In this document: one piece after another, positions 1 to 10,825 of the stretch
Position numbering within the stretch: position 1 is the stretch's first letter
How the letters are laid out: the number at the start of each line of letters is the position of its first letter
Source: Fasciola hepatica
Lineage: Eukaryota; Platyhelminthes; Trematoda; Plagiorchiida; Fasciolidae
Length of the DNA stretch: 64,000 nt
Assembly (NCBI GenBank): GCA_948099385.1
Contig: CANUEZ040000168.1
Span: 373,501-437,500 of the forward strand
Reading direction: 5' to 3'
Notes under the pieces: model-generated
What the model was told of the DNA's origin: nothing
Databases searched by the model: none
What the model saw: the letters and a program-made list of their open reading frames with translations, nothing else
Program-made: the position numbers and the translations under genes

Positions 1-640
1 TCCCCCTCCTAAGACAAACAGTGATCGAGCCCGCCAACTGGTCACCATACAGAAACATGAGGATGAATCCCGCGAGTGCTCAGATATTCTGTTCTGCCTC
101 CATAATTCCCGTCGATACTCCAGCTTTATTGTATCTGACCCAGATATAGTCATCAGGATAAAACCACTACAAAGAGTGCCATCCGTAAAGTACCTCGAAG
201 TACCTGCCAGCTGTGACCTTACCTGGACAGATCACACCGCGGCTGTCTCCCGCAAATTTTGACGACTTACCTTTTACTTGATACGACTCAGGCCATTTTA
301 GACCAATTTTATTCATTGGGGCACATTGTTATTTCCTGTACCCTTTCGCACGGGCTCTGTGCTTCGTCCGCCACACTTCTCGGCCTGCTTCCGAAAGAGT
401 TTAAAATTGTTGTCCATACCTTCAAACGTTTGTCTCAACACGGTGGCATTATGTGAAGCCTGCTTATACAATTTATCGCAACCTCTTGTCGAAAGGCATG
501 CCTGGTTTTCTCCCGCAAGATCAAAGAAGACGGAACACTCCCTCTGCATCCCGATCCAAGTAACGAAGTGTCAACAGACCTTGCAAGTAACGAGCCGGTT
601 GAGTTTTTGAAGTGCTCTGTGGTGAAGTAAGCTTTGAAGC
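1..640 (+). pseudogene. LINE ORF2 C-terminal remnant
   Basis: Decayed C-terminal end of a non-LTR retrotransposon ORF2. Translation gives SVKYLEVPASCDLTWTDHT followed within 20 codons by an in-frame stop, which resembles the 'KYLGV.....L.W..H' block just after the reverse-transcriptase core in CR1/Jockey-group LINEs. A second open piece at 259-456 (65 codons, shifted frame) has LLPKEFKIVVHTFKRLSQ, like the post-RT region where the next helix pair sits. The protein is split over at least two frames, and the window edge removes the endonuclease and the RT core. The last recognisable piece (about 485-600) is weak. It cannot be functional here. Family assignment is from remembered motif patterns, not a search. 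Confidence 0.6.
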
Positions 641-1300
641 GCACCCCGAAGTAACGAAAGTTATTTTGCATCATGGCAAGTGCCGGAGCGAAAATGAGGT
701 ACGCTTTTTGTTCAGGAAATCTTTTAATTCTCACCAAGCAACCTTCTAGTTTTCCGTAGTCATGTTTTATGCTACTTTCTTTCCACTTTAGTGCAGTGGA
801 GCATATTTCCATTCTTTACCAATCCTTACCAGTTTCGGTTTGTAGCTCGCCCCGTTTTGTTCCTATCATGAATAGGGGGACATATACGTATCTGGCTGAA
901 GGGTGTGGGGAGCGAGCGGCAGTAGGAATCAGATGTGGTGTACGTAGTGGGTGGGGCCCATGCAGACTGTTCTGGCGTTGGTAAAGATGTGTATCCTTTA
1001 TACTGCAAGAAAATCTGGGTAGAATTGGTCCGTGGTATCTACAAGGAGGCTGTTGGGTAGACTGTAACAAACCGTCAAAGAATGATGAGGTCCAGCTTCT
1101 TTCTGAAGACTGCCGAGACGCTGAGCACAACGCACAGCCAGACGGTGCGTTGTCGGCGCCGTACACGGAGGTCCTGGGATCGCCTCAGAAAATAATCACT
1201 GAAGTGACTGGGTACCAAGTGCATGGTTTCGCTGTCGTAGCTCTCTCCTCTCAAGTACTGCAAACTGCCACGGGCCAGTGGGTGACCCTGAAACCAAAGA
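640..1300. other. unassigned spacer
   Basis: No recognisable protein motif, RNA gene or repeat was seen between the first LINE remnant and the next one. Open frames here are short and overlap on both strands, as expected by chance. Confidence 0.4.
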
Positions 1301-1314
1301 AGAAATAGCAAATT

Positions 1315-2000
1315 ATGAATGAAGCCAAAATTAAAGAGGCCAAAGGTAACGCCCCTAAGAGGGGAGAACCTATTTACCGGACCCTAGAAGCCCGGGTGAT
1401 ATATCTTTTAAGTAGGATGAAGTCAGCGGAAAGGGAAAAGGCGAGCGGAAGAATATCAGTTTTCAGTCAGGAATGGATATCCATGGGAGAATCTAGGACA
1501 CCAGGGGACGTAGACTGGAGAATAGTACAGGATGTATTGCGCATCAGAGGTGTCCCCCCTGCTGCCCCTTAAAGGGTACCCAGAGTGGGGATTTGGAAGT
1601 CTCCCTTCGCCAGAATGAGAACCGATACTGCGCGGCCAATTCTGATCAAGTTCACTGGTTGACATGCTAGGGGTGTGCAGCTGGCTAGGGCTTCAGTGGT
1701 AACCCAAGATACCAGGGGCAGATACCACACAACATCAGACGAATACGGAGGGAGACGGGGTAGAACCACTGGGAAGCCTGCAACATCAACACCAAAGGGT
1801 CCACAAGGGCAGCAGAAAATAGCACCTAGCCTTCAGAGTAACACCCCGAAGGTCATGGGCAAGCCGCTGAAATCGTCGAGAATAGTGGTCATTGAGAGCT
1901 TTCCGGAGGAAGAAAGCCTGGAAAAGTGACAACAGTCGGAGAATGATGCTTCCCTCATGAATTTGGAGGTCATGAGTATTCCAGCCGAAGTGGGCTGGGA
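1315..2000 (+). pseudogene. possible LINE ORF1 remnant
   Basis: Two open pieces, 1315-1572 (85 codons) and 1675-1929 (84 codons), lie in the same frame on the same strand, directly upstream of an endonuclease-like region. They are rich in charged residues and proline and have no zinc knuckle or RRM that I can see. Position alone suggests the ORF1 (nucleic-acid-binding) protein of the LINE whose ORF2 starts near 2145. It could equally be chance open frame, so confidence is low. Confidence 0.25.
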
Positions 2001-2144
2001 GGTATCAAAAGTCCTAGATATCTAATGGCCTCCGCATCCCCCAGTGACAACCATCGTTATACAAAATGGCAGCCTCCTCGAGAGATGCCTTCGAGACGGA
2101 GGCGGGTCTCATCTAAAGGGGACGTCTGTTCTTTGAAACGAAAA

Positions 2145-2700
2145 AGGCAGTGTTATACACCAATCTAAGTGGCTTTAGAAACGAATGGATGAAACTCTCG
2201 AAAGTCTCTTAGGGACACACTGTGGCAAGAGTCGCCCTTATTGAAGCACGATTTTCTGGAGAAGACAGCACGCTTGGACTACTAATTGACGACTTCGAAG
2301 TCTATGGGCAAGATAGTGAGCACGATTACGTTGAAAGAGGGGTAGTCACCCCCATTAGATCAGGTGCAAATCCGCCTGAGTCTCAGACCAAGATATGCAC
2401 TCGGGATGTCTGACTGTGCACCACTATTATCGTCCTTCCAGGCCGAAGTGTAAACGTTACCTACGCCCAAAGGGCATGGGTACAAACCACGACGAGGACT
2501 TTTGCCTAAGGTGGATCCCAAATTAACTCGCTGAGGAAGCGCATAAAAACCTGATAGTGGGTGATTGCAACATTCACAAACTGACTAAACGGTAGAAGTC
2601 TCCTCGTCGGGATCGCCGGAGGCAATCTGTTTGCTACTTGCAAATGCGCTGCACCAATGTAATTGGGGACCGCACCAGATATAGGGCTGGATGTGCACCC
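2145..2700 (+). pseudogene. LINE ORF2 endonuclease domain, decayed
   Basis: Remnant of an APE-type endonuclease domain, which nicks target DNA to prime LINE reverse transcription. VLYTNLSGFRNEWMKL near 2150 matches the 'YTN..G...K..EL' start of LINE endonucleases. EHDYVERGVVTPIRS (about 2310-2360) fits the 'GGV..Y.' strand, and LIVGDCNIHKL near 2550 is the GDFN motif with the Phe replaced by Cys. Stops and frame changes separate the blocks. Same strand and order as the RT pieces downstream (2990-5850), so it was probably one element. Confidence 0.55.
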
Positions 2701-2759
2701 TCCTAAGTTTATCTCGCTTTAGCCAATCTGGCAAAAGATGTATCCAAACTACGATGCTG

Positions 2760-3650
2760 TGCATCTTTGGGCAAGGGTGTCCGCTTGCGTGTTAAAATCA
2801 CCCTACGCATGCGGCAAACCGAGGTACCCTCAGGGCTGTTTAGAAATTTCAGTAGTGTGGACAGAGATAAGCCTCGCATACTGGCGATGGGGTTGGCTTG
2901 GTACACTGTAGAGGGGAACAACGGTGGTGGAGCGCTGGCAGGTTATAAGGGGTCCCTGTCTACCATCCAGGAAATGTTTGTACCCTTGAAGCGAAGGAGT
3001 GGGGAGGGCAGATGTATGTGGTGGAGGGCTGCAATAGCCAGGGCCTTCAAGCTTAGGAACCGCAGCTGGAAATTTTACAAAGCTTCCGGTAGCTAGCCAG
3101 ACTGGACCCGTTACACGAGGCTTAGAAACGGGGCTGTGAGCCCTCTGCTAACTTCTAAGAGAGAGAGTCTGAGCTCAGACTAACTAAATGTGTAAGACAA
3201 CAACCGAAGTAATTATGTGGCGGTTGCCCCCCCAGAAGGCTGAACAAAGGGCACCGTAGGTCCCCTATCCATTGGGGACCACCGTATTGCACCTGATGAC
3301 CGGCGCAAAGCAGACGCCCTGGGGGAGCATTTTGGCAGTGTACGTAGGAGAGACAGTGGGGTAAGTGTCGAGTTGTCTCCAGCGCATCCTCCTTCGCAGT
3401 TAAGAGAACTAAACATCTCAAAGGGAGTCGTGCGTAATCACCTACAGGGACTGAACGATGGCAGGTCAGCGGGCCCAGATGGCATCCACCCAGCTATCAT
3501 CAAGTCCTTGACAGATATCATAGCTCCATTGGTGTGCAAGCTGTACAGGTCCACTTCGGACTAAAATAAGCTGCTTCAGAACTGAAAAATCACTGCCGTC
3601 GCTGCGATATAAAAAACTGGATCTCAGTAGGCTCCGGATAGGCCGGCAAG
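2760..3650 (+). pseudogene. LINE ORF2 linker and RT N-terminal part
   Basis: The open piece 2767-3096 ends with PLKRRSGEGRCMWWRAAIAR and RAFKLRNRSWKFYKASGS, the basic 'W.....A...R.R.W..Y' linker between endonuclease and RT in CR1/Jockey-group LINEs. The piece 3373-3564 carries NDGRSAGPDGIHPAIIKSL, the very typical 'GPDGI.P..LK' start of the RT domain, followed by LVCKLYRSTSD and, past a stop, the KITAVAAI strand. Homology stops near 3650, where a pyrimidine-rich repeat begins. The RT resumes at about 4980, so this ORF was split by an insertion. Multiple stops; non-functional. Confidence 0.7.
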
Positions 3651-4975
3651 CCTAACTGCAAAACCCCATTCATTTCCGGCTCTTCTTTTTCTACCGTCTC
3701 AGTCTCCACACTGGATAACCAAGGACTACATTTCGACTCTCTCCAACGGAAACCTAAATGGAACCTCTCACAGCAACCGAGACTGTAATCAATCTGCAAG
3801 AAGAAAATAACCCCAACTACTTACCAGTAGATCGATTAGAGTTTTCTGAAGCAACTCTCCTCCTGCCGATGGCTCTATCGCAGTCTTAACAAATAAAAGT
3901 TCACGCGCAATCTGCCACTCTACCGGCTAATATCAGCCATCAGTTTACTTAGTCACACCTCGCCACACCCGGCTGACTGATCGACACATATCCTCTATTC
4001 CGCCAGATGAACCATACCCGTGGGATGATGTATTTTACCAATGACAGCCTCTGTCTGATTATTCCTGGATCCTATCTGGAACAATCCCATATCACGGATG
4101 GAATACGTAAAACAGAAATGTGATGTCCATAAGTTTTCATTAAGCCATCCAAATGCGAGGCCATTTATCTTCTCCATCCCTTGCTCCCAGCAAATGGAGC
4201 TGAATAGCACTGAGGTTCAGTAATTCAGCATATATTTGTCAGCAAATCAGCATAGTTAGATTGGGACCTATGAGGAGATCTTCCACCATGGTATCCACTG
4301 CGCGAGTTTATTTTTCCCTCGAACAGTATCCTGCTATAAAATGGTTCTTCACCATTCCATGTCTCTCTGGTTGCCTTTTCTCCCTTCCGAATGATATAGG
4401 TTACAGATCCCAAAATCCAACTCATCCTTAAATTGAACTCTCAGTCCTTCCAAACTCACCAGTCGTCCCAAGTACACTTCCAAACACTAGTTTCACGTCC
4501 CTCTGTTCCATAACTTACTCCGTTCTCTTCGCATTCATCGAAGTTTCCGAGGATACTTCCATAAAACCTTTTTCCCGTTTCTCCCCGTTCAGTTCTTACT
4601 TCGTTCACAAAACCCCATAAAGCCCCCGTCTTCCACGGCTCACATCATTCGAGTTTATAATGCATCTCTAGCACTATGAATTGACGATCTTTGTGATATC
4701 CCCGCTGGGAGCCACAGCCCAACTCATACCAGAAACCGGTTCGTGTTTGCCACGCAAACCATTATTAGTGCAATCCATTCGAACTATTCTTAGCAATGTT
4801 TTTCCGTCTATAATTTTGGCTCCTGCTCTTGAAATTTGAGTAGAGTTCGGCGCACCGAGTAACACTGTATACCATGATCATACGCTTGCGCTAGGCTCTT
4901 GGCTACAGTCGAGGGATTATACCACTGTTATTGCTACTGTTGTTGCCATGGTTGTTTCAAGTTCTTCAGAAGTTC
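3650..4975 (+). repeat. pyrimidine-rich interspersed repeat splitting a LINE
   Basis: A T/C-rich stretch with no conserved protein motif lies between two consecutive parts of the same LINE RT. Composition and word use resemble the pyrimidine-rich repeat best seen at 35340-38590. Boundaries are set by where RT homology stops and restarts, with an uncertainty of tens of bases. No target-site duplication was identified by eye. Confidence 0.4.
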
Positions 4976-4979
4976 ATCC

Positions 4980-5870
4980 GTGCCCACTTCTGTCAGCACT
5001 TACGGGGGCACTCTATGCTAAGTCCAGCCCAGCGTGGGTTCCTAAAAAAGCATTTGTACAATAAGATTCCTCAGGCAGCCCCAACGCTCAACTAGCCATT
5101 GAAAACCATGGAAGCACTGTACAGCTGTTCCACCCGTGGTAGGAATCATCATAATTGCACATCTCACCGCTTAAACGCGCACAAAATAATAGATCTCCCC
5201 TACCTGGTCCGTTACGTTTCTCAGAAGAAGTGACTCGAAGCCTGGATGGAAGTAGGCAAGGCAAGGTGTTATTTTGAATTTAGCAAGGATTTCGACTCCA
5301 GTGATCATGGTCTTTTGCTGTTTACGATGGCGACGTTCAGTATAGGTGCGCCAGTACAAAGTTGGCTGGCTCACTTCCCCACCCACAGGAGGCCTTGAGT
5401 AAAATAGGGGACTGGTACCCCAGTTTAATGAATGACGCCTGTGGCGTGTCTCAGGGATCCGTCCCAGGCTCGACGCTAATTTTTTGCTTAATAACTACCT
5501 GGCATCCGCTCTTAAATCGCCTAATTTCTTTTTTGCGAATGACGTGAAGGTTGTTGGATCTGACTATAGGGTCAGCTTGGGCAGGGATGTATGAACCGTC
5601 CTGGACTGTACTTACGGATGGAAGCTGGGGGAAGCCGCCTGCCGTCAAGGGCAACAGATAGCCCAGCTGTCGCTAATGACCAAGGGCTGCTCATCATAGA
5701 AGCGGTCAGCAGGTTTGAAGAACTCGGGGTCATCTCAAGCAGGAATTTAAGTTTGTGGGACCAGTGCAGCTCTGCTGCACGAAAGGTCGTGATGATCTCT
5801 GTGGACTGCGATCAGCATTGTATTGCCGGCGGGAGGAAACAATAATACCTTATATTATGGTTATGGTAGG
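4980..5870 (+). pseudogene. LINE RT core and C-terminal part, decayed
   Basis: Continuation of the LINE at 2145-3650. QRGFLKKHLYNKIPQAAP (about 5030) is the 'QHGF..G....N' motif. FEFSKDFDSSDHGLLLF (about 5275) is the RT catalytic block with the first Asp of 'DFSKAFDSV.H'. GVSQGSVPGSTLIF (about 5445) matches 'VPQGSVLGP', and FFANDVKVVG (about 5530) is the YADD-type box with one Asp replaced by Asn. Two frames are used. The region to 5845 holds a weak match to the following C-terminal segment. The altered active site and frame breaks make it inactive. Confidence 0.65.
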
Positions 5871-6029
5871 ACCTCACTAAGGAGGTCGCGTGCAGGCTCG
5901 GTCACCCTTCTACAAAAATGATGCCTCCTGCTTAGAGAAAAATCAGCTTTTCGCGACGTTAAAAGGCTGAAGGGCGGGAAGGCGGGGTAAGTCGTATACA
6001 CAAAGAATTGACGATCTCAATTTTTCAAT

Positions 6030-6745
6030 ATTATTAATAATGATACAAGTTTGTTTCAGAGACGCCCAAAGCATGCCTCAAGCCTGACCAAACGTTTTAC
6101 AAGCGACAAAATTGACGGACAAAACTCACGAAAAATCTAGCAACGCACAAGATAAAGAGGGGTAGGAAGAAATAGAGGGGAGATTAGAGGGAGATAAATG
6201 TGAGCACACGAAGGAGTAATAGATGGTGTTCAAGTGGACCCGGAGATAGATAGAGTGGTTATTCAGTAGAAAAAATAAATTGTGCTCAGAATGATGGAAG
6301 AAACTTAGCTGGGGGATAAGGTGAGGCAGAATTGGTGACGTCATAACTGGATGTTGGGTTCAGTTAGTCAGTCACACTAAGTGAGAGAAATGAGATGAGA
6401 ATTTCCAGTTAAAAACCGCAGAGGTGGTGATGGAGGTATATGTAGTGGGACCTGGTGTGGAAAAGAGGCAACATAAGCAAAAGGATACCAAGAAACGTCG
6501 GGCTAATGCCCATTCTGTTGCCATAGGGTGGGAGGCAGAAAATAAAACGAGACGTTGAAGGAGCGAGACATACATGGACCGCTAAATAGATGAGGATTAA
6601 TACCGTTGAATACATTTCAGGATACTGCTCCATATTTTTCGGCTGCCAGGGCTGAAGTGAAAAAGTGTAAGAGATATCGTATGAAGAAGGAAAAACTTAG
6701 CTGAAAAGGAGAAGGGAGAGGGCCTGAAAGGGTGCCCTGAATAAC
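6030..6745 (-). repeat. pyrimidine-rich repeat, 3' end, minus strand
   Basis: Read on the minus strand this is T/C-rich and ends with a short block containing GCTTGAGGCATGC followed by an ATT-rich tail (about 6030-6095). The same ordered words occur at the end of the copy at 38340-38590. The part 6319-6660 is about 95 percent identical, in inverted orientation, to 35415-35765. The shared 3' terminus with an ATT-rich end suggests a retroposed element, such as a LINE 3' region, though no coding motif is visible in this copy. It abuts the inverted-arm element at 6749. Confidence 0.55.
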
Positions 6746-6748
6746 GCC

Positions 6749-7516
6749 GCTAGCTGCATTCTGTGCAATAAAATATTCCGCTTGGTTTATTGCTTTCTCA
6801 TGATGGCTCTTAAGGTTTGGCGGTGGTTGTTCGCAGTCGATTTTCGAAATGCTTTTTTTCAGGATCCAATGCATTCTGTTAATTTTTACTGTTTTTGGGT
6901 AGTATATGCCATTTATTTCCGCTTATTTCTTGAATGTAAGTAACACTGTTTTCATTTCAGATGTTTATGTTCATCGAATTCCTCGACCATACAGTCGCTG
7001 ATGTTGCTATTGACGAGTAAACTGTTAGCCACAGTGAGGTCAGGTGGCCTCTTTCTCGTATCAGCCAAACGCAAAAGCTTGTTCGTGAGGGCAAGTCACC
7101 ACCAGTGACGACAAACTTGTGCAACGCTAGGGTGCATAGAAAGTTCAGTGAAACATCCACGGAGTCCATTACTTGTAGATAAATTTAGCGACAACCTTCG
7201 TCGTCATAATCTGGAAGAACGGTCAGAACTTCCACTTCCCGACACAACGAGAAAAATGGATTTGTTTGCTAGAAGTAAAAGATATGCGAAATAGTGTTGA
7301 AAACATGCATTTGTAGGAAGGGTGAAACAGGTTTTAGATTTAAGCTTGACGAGGAAAATGTATGGCAAGGAGGACATGAAAATCACATCGAGCTGTTGCC
7401 GCGGCCGGCAATAGAATCTATGTCTGCTGCTTCGCTTGTTAGTCACGGCCGAATGAAAACCGCCACTGACTTGAGCAGTCTTTGGTGTCCAGCTTTCACG
7501 AAGTAGGTATTTATTA
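6749..7516 (+). repeat. left inverted arm
   Basis: Left arm of the palindromic element. It contains two open frames mirrored in the right arm: 6957-7169 on the minus strand (70 codons, starts MDSVDVSLNF) and 7294-7506 on the plus strand (70 codons, starts MLKTCICRKGETGF, ends WCPAFTK). Upstream of the latter, in the same frame, runs NLRRHNLEERSELPLPDTTR (about 7192) ending at a TAG, so the inward-facing strand looks more protein-like. A GTAAGT...TTTCAG pair at 6936-6960 resembles a 25-nt micro-intron. Function unknown. Confidence 0.75.
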
Positions 7517-7606
7517 GTATTCAAAATTTAACAAATACTATTTTGGACTCAATACACTTGAATACACATGTTCTTCTCAAACGATTAACCATAATTCTAT
7601 GGTAAA

Positions 7607-8173
7607 ATGAAAATTTGCCGAGGATGTAACGGAAACTTATCCATGACTCCACAGATGCCTCTAGAAGTGATTAGTTCCCAGAGTGTGAGCAAACGTCGGA
7701 TGTCTCAAAATAAATATTATTTTGGTAAAAATAAGTTTATACGCTTGTTCTACGAAAGGCAGTTGTATATTGCCCAACTGTTACGTGCAAGTAAATTGCA
7801 ATCGTCAGAGAACTACTACTGCTCGCCCATATGCACCTGCGATGCGTTCAGCAGATTCTGGAAAGAAGGAAACAATACACGTTCCTGTTTAACCATAGTG
7901 GTAAAAGATGTGGTTGTAACTTCCAACTGTAAAAATGGACTTGTCGGATGGTTAGGCTTGGGACAAGAAATAGACACCGATCAAAACATAACTAACCTCC
8001 ACGCCTTCGGATTTTCAGCGACTTCTTGTAGATCTGGTTCAGTGCTCGCGACCTTATTTTGTCTACATCGATGCATCCGAAGCTTTATTTTTCTTTTTGA
8101 TAAGGTGGCTTGTAGCCCTAGGACAACAGCATTCGGTTACAACATCTTTAGGTACGAGATAAGTAACAAGTAA
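7607..8173 (+). CDS. hypothetical ORF in palindromic element centre
   Basis: 188-codon open frame starting at an ATG, the longest in the central segment between the arms. The first two thirds look protein-like, with CRGCNGN and a later CSPICTCDAF cysteine cluster that might bind zinc. The last third looks like random sequence. I do not recognise the family, and no catalytic triad or helix-turn-helix is evident. It could be a fragment of the element's transposase or accessory protein, or a chance open frame. Its position, with the arms pointing towards it, is the main reason to list it. Confidence 0.3.
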   Translation: MKICRGCNGNLSMTPQMPLEVISSQSVSKRRMSQNKYYFGKNKFIRLFYERQLYIAQLLRASKLQSSENYYCSPICTCDAFSRFWKEGNNTRSCLTIVVKDVVVTSNCKNGLVGWLGLGQEIDTDQNITNLHAFGFSATSCRSGSVLATLFCLHRCIRSFIFLFDKVACSPRTTAFGYNIFRYEISNK

Positions 8174-8264
8174 CGAAAGACTCACCAACAGTTATTCTGC
8201 AAAATTTGTGTTTGCAAATAAGGGTCCGTCATGAACACCCAGCCAGCTGAACTTTTGCAGAGGA

Positions 8265-8594
8265 CTATCCGAAATGGGTGTTCGCATAATTTGAGGCACA
8301 TATCCACAGGGTGTCCTTGTTCTCGTTGTGACCGGGGATTGTAAATGCGGATCTTAGAACTGCAAAAACGGAAGTTACTAGTTCTTCGTCAAGGGTTCTA
8401 TCCTCCAATTTTTCTTCCAATCTGTTAAACCCCCATGCATTCCGCACAGGAATAATGCAATGCAACAGCTTCGCCGATATGCTGGCATTGTTTGTACTTA
8501 CAAATTGAAGTTTAAGATCCTCTGACGTTCTCTGCGTCTCGACAAGACGAGTTTTGAGATCGTTCACCACAGCTGCAAATACTGAACGCAACAT
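8265..8594 (-). CDS. hypothetical ORF, minus strand, element centre
   Basis: 109-codon open frame starting at an ATG and converging on the 188-codon plus-strand frame. Sequence such as VVNDLKTRLVETQRTSEDLK looks helical and charged, possibly coiled coil, then RLEEKLEDRTLDEELVTS. No known domain was recognised. If the palindromic element is a DNA transposon with convergent genes, this could be one of them. If not, it is a chance frame. Confidence 0.25.
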   Translation of the reverse strand: MLRSVFAAVVNDLKTRLVETQRTSEDLKLQFVSTNNASISAKLLHCIIPVRNAWGFNRLEEKLEDRTLDEELVTSVFAVLRSAFTIPGHNENKDTLWICASNYANTHFG

Positions 8595-8825
8595 GCAAGC
8601 TTGAACATGCTAATCGAAGTCTTCTCATGAGTATTATTTTTGCAAACTCGGTCTTTTACACATGTTATCTTCGTTACTGTTTACGTCTTACTAAATAAAG
8701 AATATTTGACGATTTATGCTAAACTTATTCGTACTCTTCAATCTCTTGTAGTGTCTCTGGTTAGAGTTGACGTAATTGGTATCAACGAACACGTCAAATT
8801 TTGGGACCTTAGAGATTTAATAAAA

Positions 8826-9593
8826 TAATAAATACCTACTTCGTGAAAGCTGGACACCAAAGACTGCTCAAGTCAGTGGCGGTTTTCATTCGGCCGTGAC
8901 TAACAAGCGAAGCAGCAGACATAGATTCTATTGCCGGCCGCGGCAACAGCTCGATGTGATTTTCATGTCCTCCTTGCCATACATTTTCCTCGTCAAGCTT
9001 AAATCTAAAACCTGTTTCACCCTTCCTACAAATGCATGTTTTCAACACTATTTCGCATATCTTTTACTTCTAGCAAACAAATCCATTTTTCTCGTTGTGT
9101 CGGGAAGTGGAAGTTCTGACCGTTCTTCCAGATTATGACGACGAAGGTTGTCGCTAAATTTATCTACAAGTAATGGACTCCGTGGATGTTTCACTGAACT
9201 TTCTATGCACCCTAGCGTTGCACAAGTTTGTCGTCACTGGTGGTGACTTGCCCTCACGAACAAGCTTTTGCGTTTGGCTGATACGAGAAAGAGGCCACCT
9301 GACCTCACTGTGGCTAACAGTTTACTCGTCAATAGCAACATCAGCGACTGTATGGTCGAGGAATTCGATGAACATAAACATCTGAAATGAAAACAGTGTT
9401 ACTTACATTCAAGAAATAAGCGGAAATAAATGGCATATACTACCCAAAAACAGTAAAAATTAACAGAATGCATTGGATCCTGAAAAAAAGCATTTCGAAA
9501 ATCGACTGCGAACAACCACCGCCAAACCTTAAGAGCCATCATGAGAAAGCAATAAACCAAGCGGAATATTTTATTGCACAGAATGCAGCTAGC
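8826..9593 (-). repeat. right inverted arm
   Basis: Reverse-complement copy of 6749-7516, same length, no difference seen in the stretches compared. It contains the mirrored frames at 8836-9048 (minus) and 9173-9385 (plus). Homology ends abruptly at the inner side (the arms diverge after TAATAAATACC) and at the outer side in the palindrome GCAGCTAGCTGC. Confidence 0.75.
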
Positions 9594-9914
9594 TGCAAAA
9601 CAAACGTGAATATTTGTCACTGTTGAGATTTTCATCCGCGAGATATCAGCTCTGAATTTTGCTTTCACTAGGGGGAGGTTTTCGTATCTAAAATCGGTCG
9701 GGGTTAAGCATTTGAATGTTTCAAGATGTCACCTGAAATATACCTTTATGGGGATGTTTTAAAATTAGTGTTTGACCTTCAGATATTTCCGTCACTTATG
9801 TGGGCTCTTTTGCGCATTTCAGTAACTTTCTTCTGCCGTCCTCTAAGGACACTTAAGCGAAGGTCTTGTGTTGCACTGTGCTGCTTGGGCGTTTGTCGCA
9901 CCAGACTCTCGTTT
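9594..9914. other. unassigned spacer
   Basis: About 320 bases between the palindromic element and the Gypsy integrase remnant. There is a 64-codon open frame at 9726-9920 with no recognisable motif. Nothing else seen. Confidence 0.4.
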
Positions 9915-10825
9915 ATGTAGAGTGCTCTTCGATCCAGTGGGCCCTGTGCCTCCTTCTACGGAGTTCACTAGCTTGCTAACAAGCATCAACCGTTTTTCAA
10001 GGTGGGCCGAGTAAATGCATTACCGCGGCCGCTCATCCGGACCAAAAGCCTGTGCATCCCTGGAACAAAAGGCAACCAGATTCGCACGCCCCGCTACCTC
10101 GAAGTCCGATCTAGGGCCCCACATGTGGGGTTTTTACTTGCTTTCCTGATAAACCTTTTGAACTGCAAACATGTGAGAACTACGGCGCATCACCCGGCTG
10201 TTAACGGTTTGATCGGGCGCTTTCATCAAAAGCCCAATACAGCCTCAGTAGCTCATGCGAGCCAAGCATGACAGTAGGCTCTTTCTCTTGTCTGGATGGA
10301 CGTTCACAGTTCGGCAAAAGCTGACTTACATTTAAAAACGGAAAAGTTATTGCTTGGGCCTCCTTTTCAGTTGATGGTGGAACAAGTAGTACCACAACCT
10401 TCGCAAACTTGTACCTACTCCGATTTCACCCAACGCTTAACTTGATATATGCTAGATCTGCATGCAGCAACGACCAGTGAACGGAGCAAGCGAGTGTACA
10501 GGCTTACGAGGCCGTCTACATGTACGCACGTCCTATCACATAAGGACTGTACGCGGCCCCCGCTTCAAGCGCCCTTTTGAGGGCCGCATCGAGTTCTGGA
10601 GTGAAATAAAGGGGTCATATTATCGAAATAAAAAGTGAATTGGGGAACGTTTTTACTGATTCTCTAAAACCAGATTTCATGGAAGCAGAACAGTCATTGG
10701 ATTCACCTCAACCGTGCCCAGCATCCACTATCATACCCGCACAAGGGTTTACAGCATCAGCAAGCACGGATTCAGCAAGCCCCAAGACCTCGGTTAGAAG
10801 CGACCGTCACCTTTGGACCTTGTAA
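9915..10825 (+). pseudogene. Ty3/Gypsy integrase remnant
   Basis: Decayed 3' part of a Gypsy pol. EFTSLLTSINRFSRWAE near 9958 matches the '[15 protein letters not shown]' segment following the first integrase Asp. TTAHHPAVNGLIGRFHQK (about 10178) covers the segment with the catalytic Glu, here apparently Gly. QLMVEQVVPQPSQTC, then SDFTQRLT and STCTHVLSHKD, follow in order as in the integrase C-terminal region. The last piece (10640-10825) has SLKPDFMEAEQ and ends RSDRHLWTL, equivalent to the 'RLKPA...RSGR' tail of the young copy at 45416. Several frame changes; inactive. Confidence 0.65.

Larger units (their letters stand above)
6749..9593. mobile_element. 2.8-kb element with 768-bp inverted arms
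   Basis: Two 768-bp arms (6749-7516 and 8826-9593) are inverted copies of each other around a 1309-bp centre. Wherever I compared them they are identical, including two 70-codon reading frames whose translations match exactly. Both ends carry the motif TGCATTCTGTGC pointing inward, flanked by GCTAGC on both sides, compatible with a 6-bp target duplication inside a palindrome. Long terminal inverted repeats suggest a DNA transposon (Mutator-like, foldback or similar), but no DDE or other transposase motif was recognised in the centre. Alternatives are a recent palindromic duplication or an assembly artefact. It sits next to a pyrimidine-rich repeat. Confidence 0.7.
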
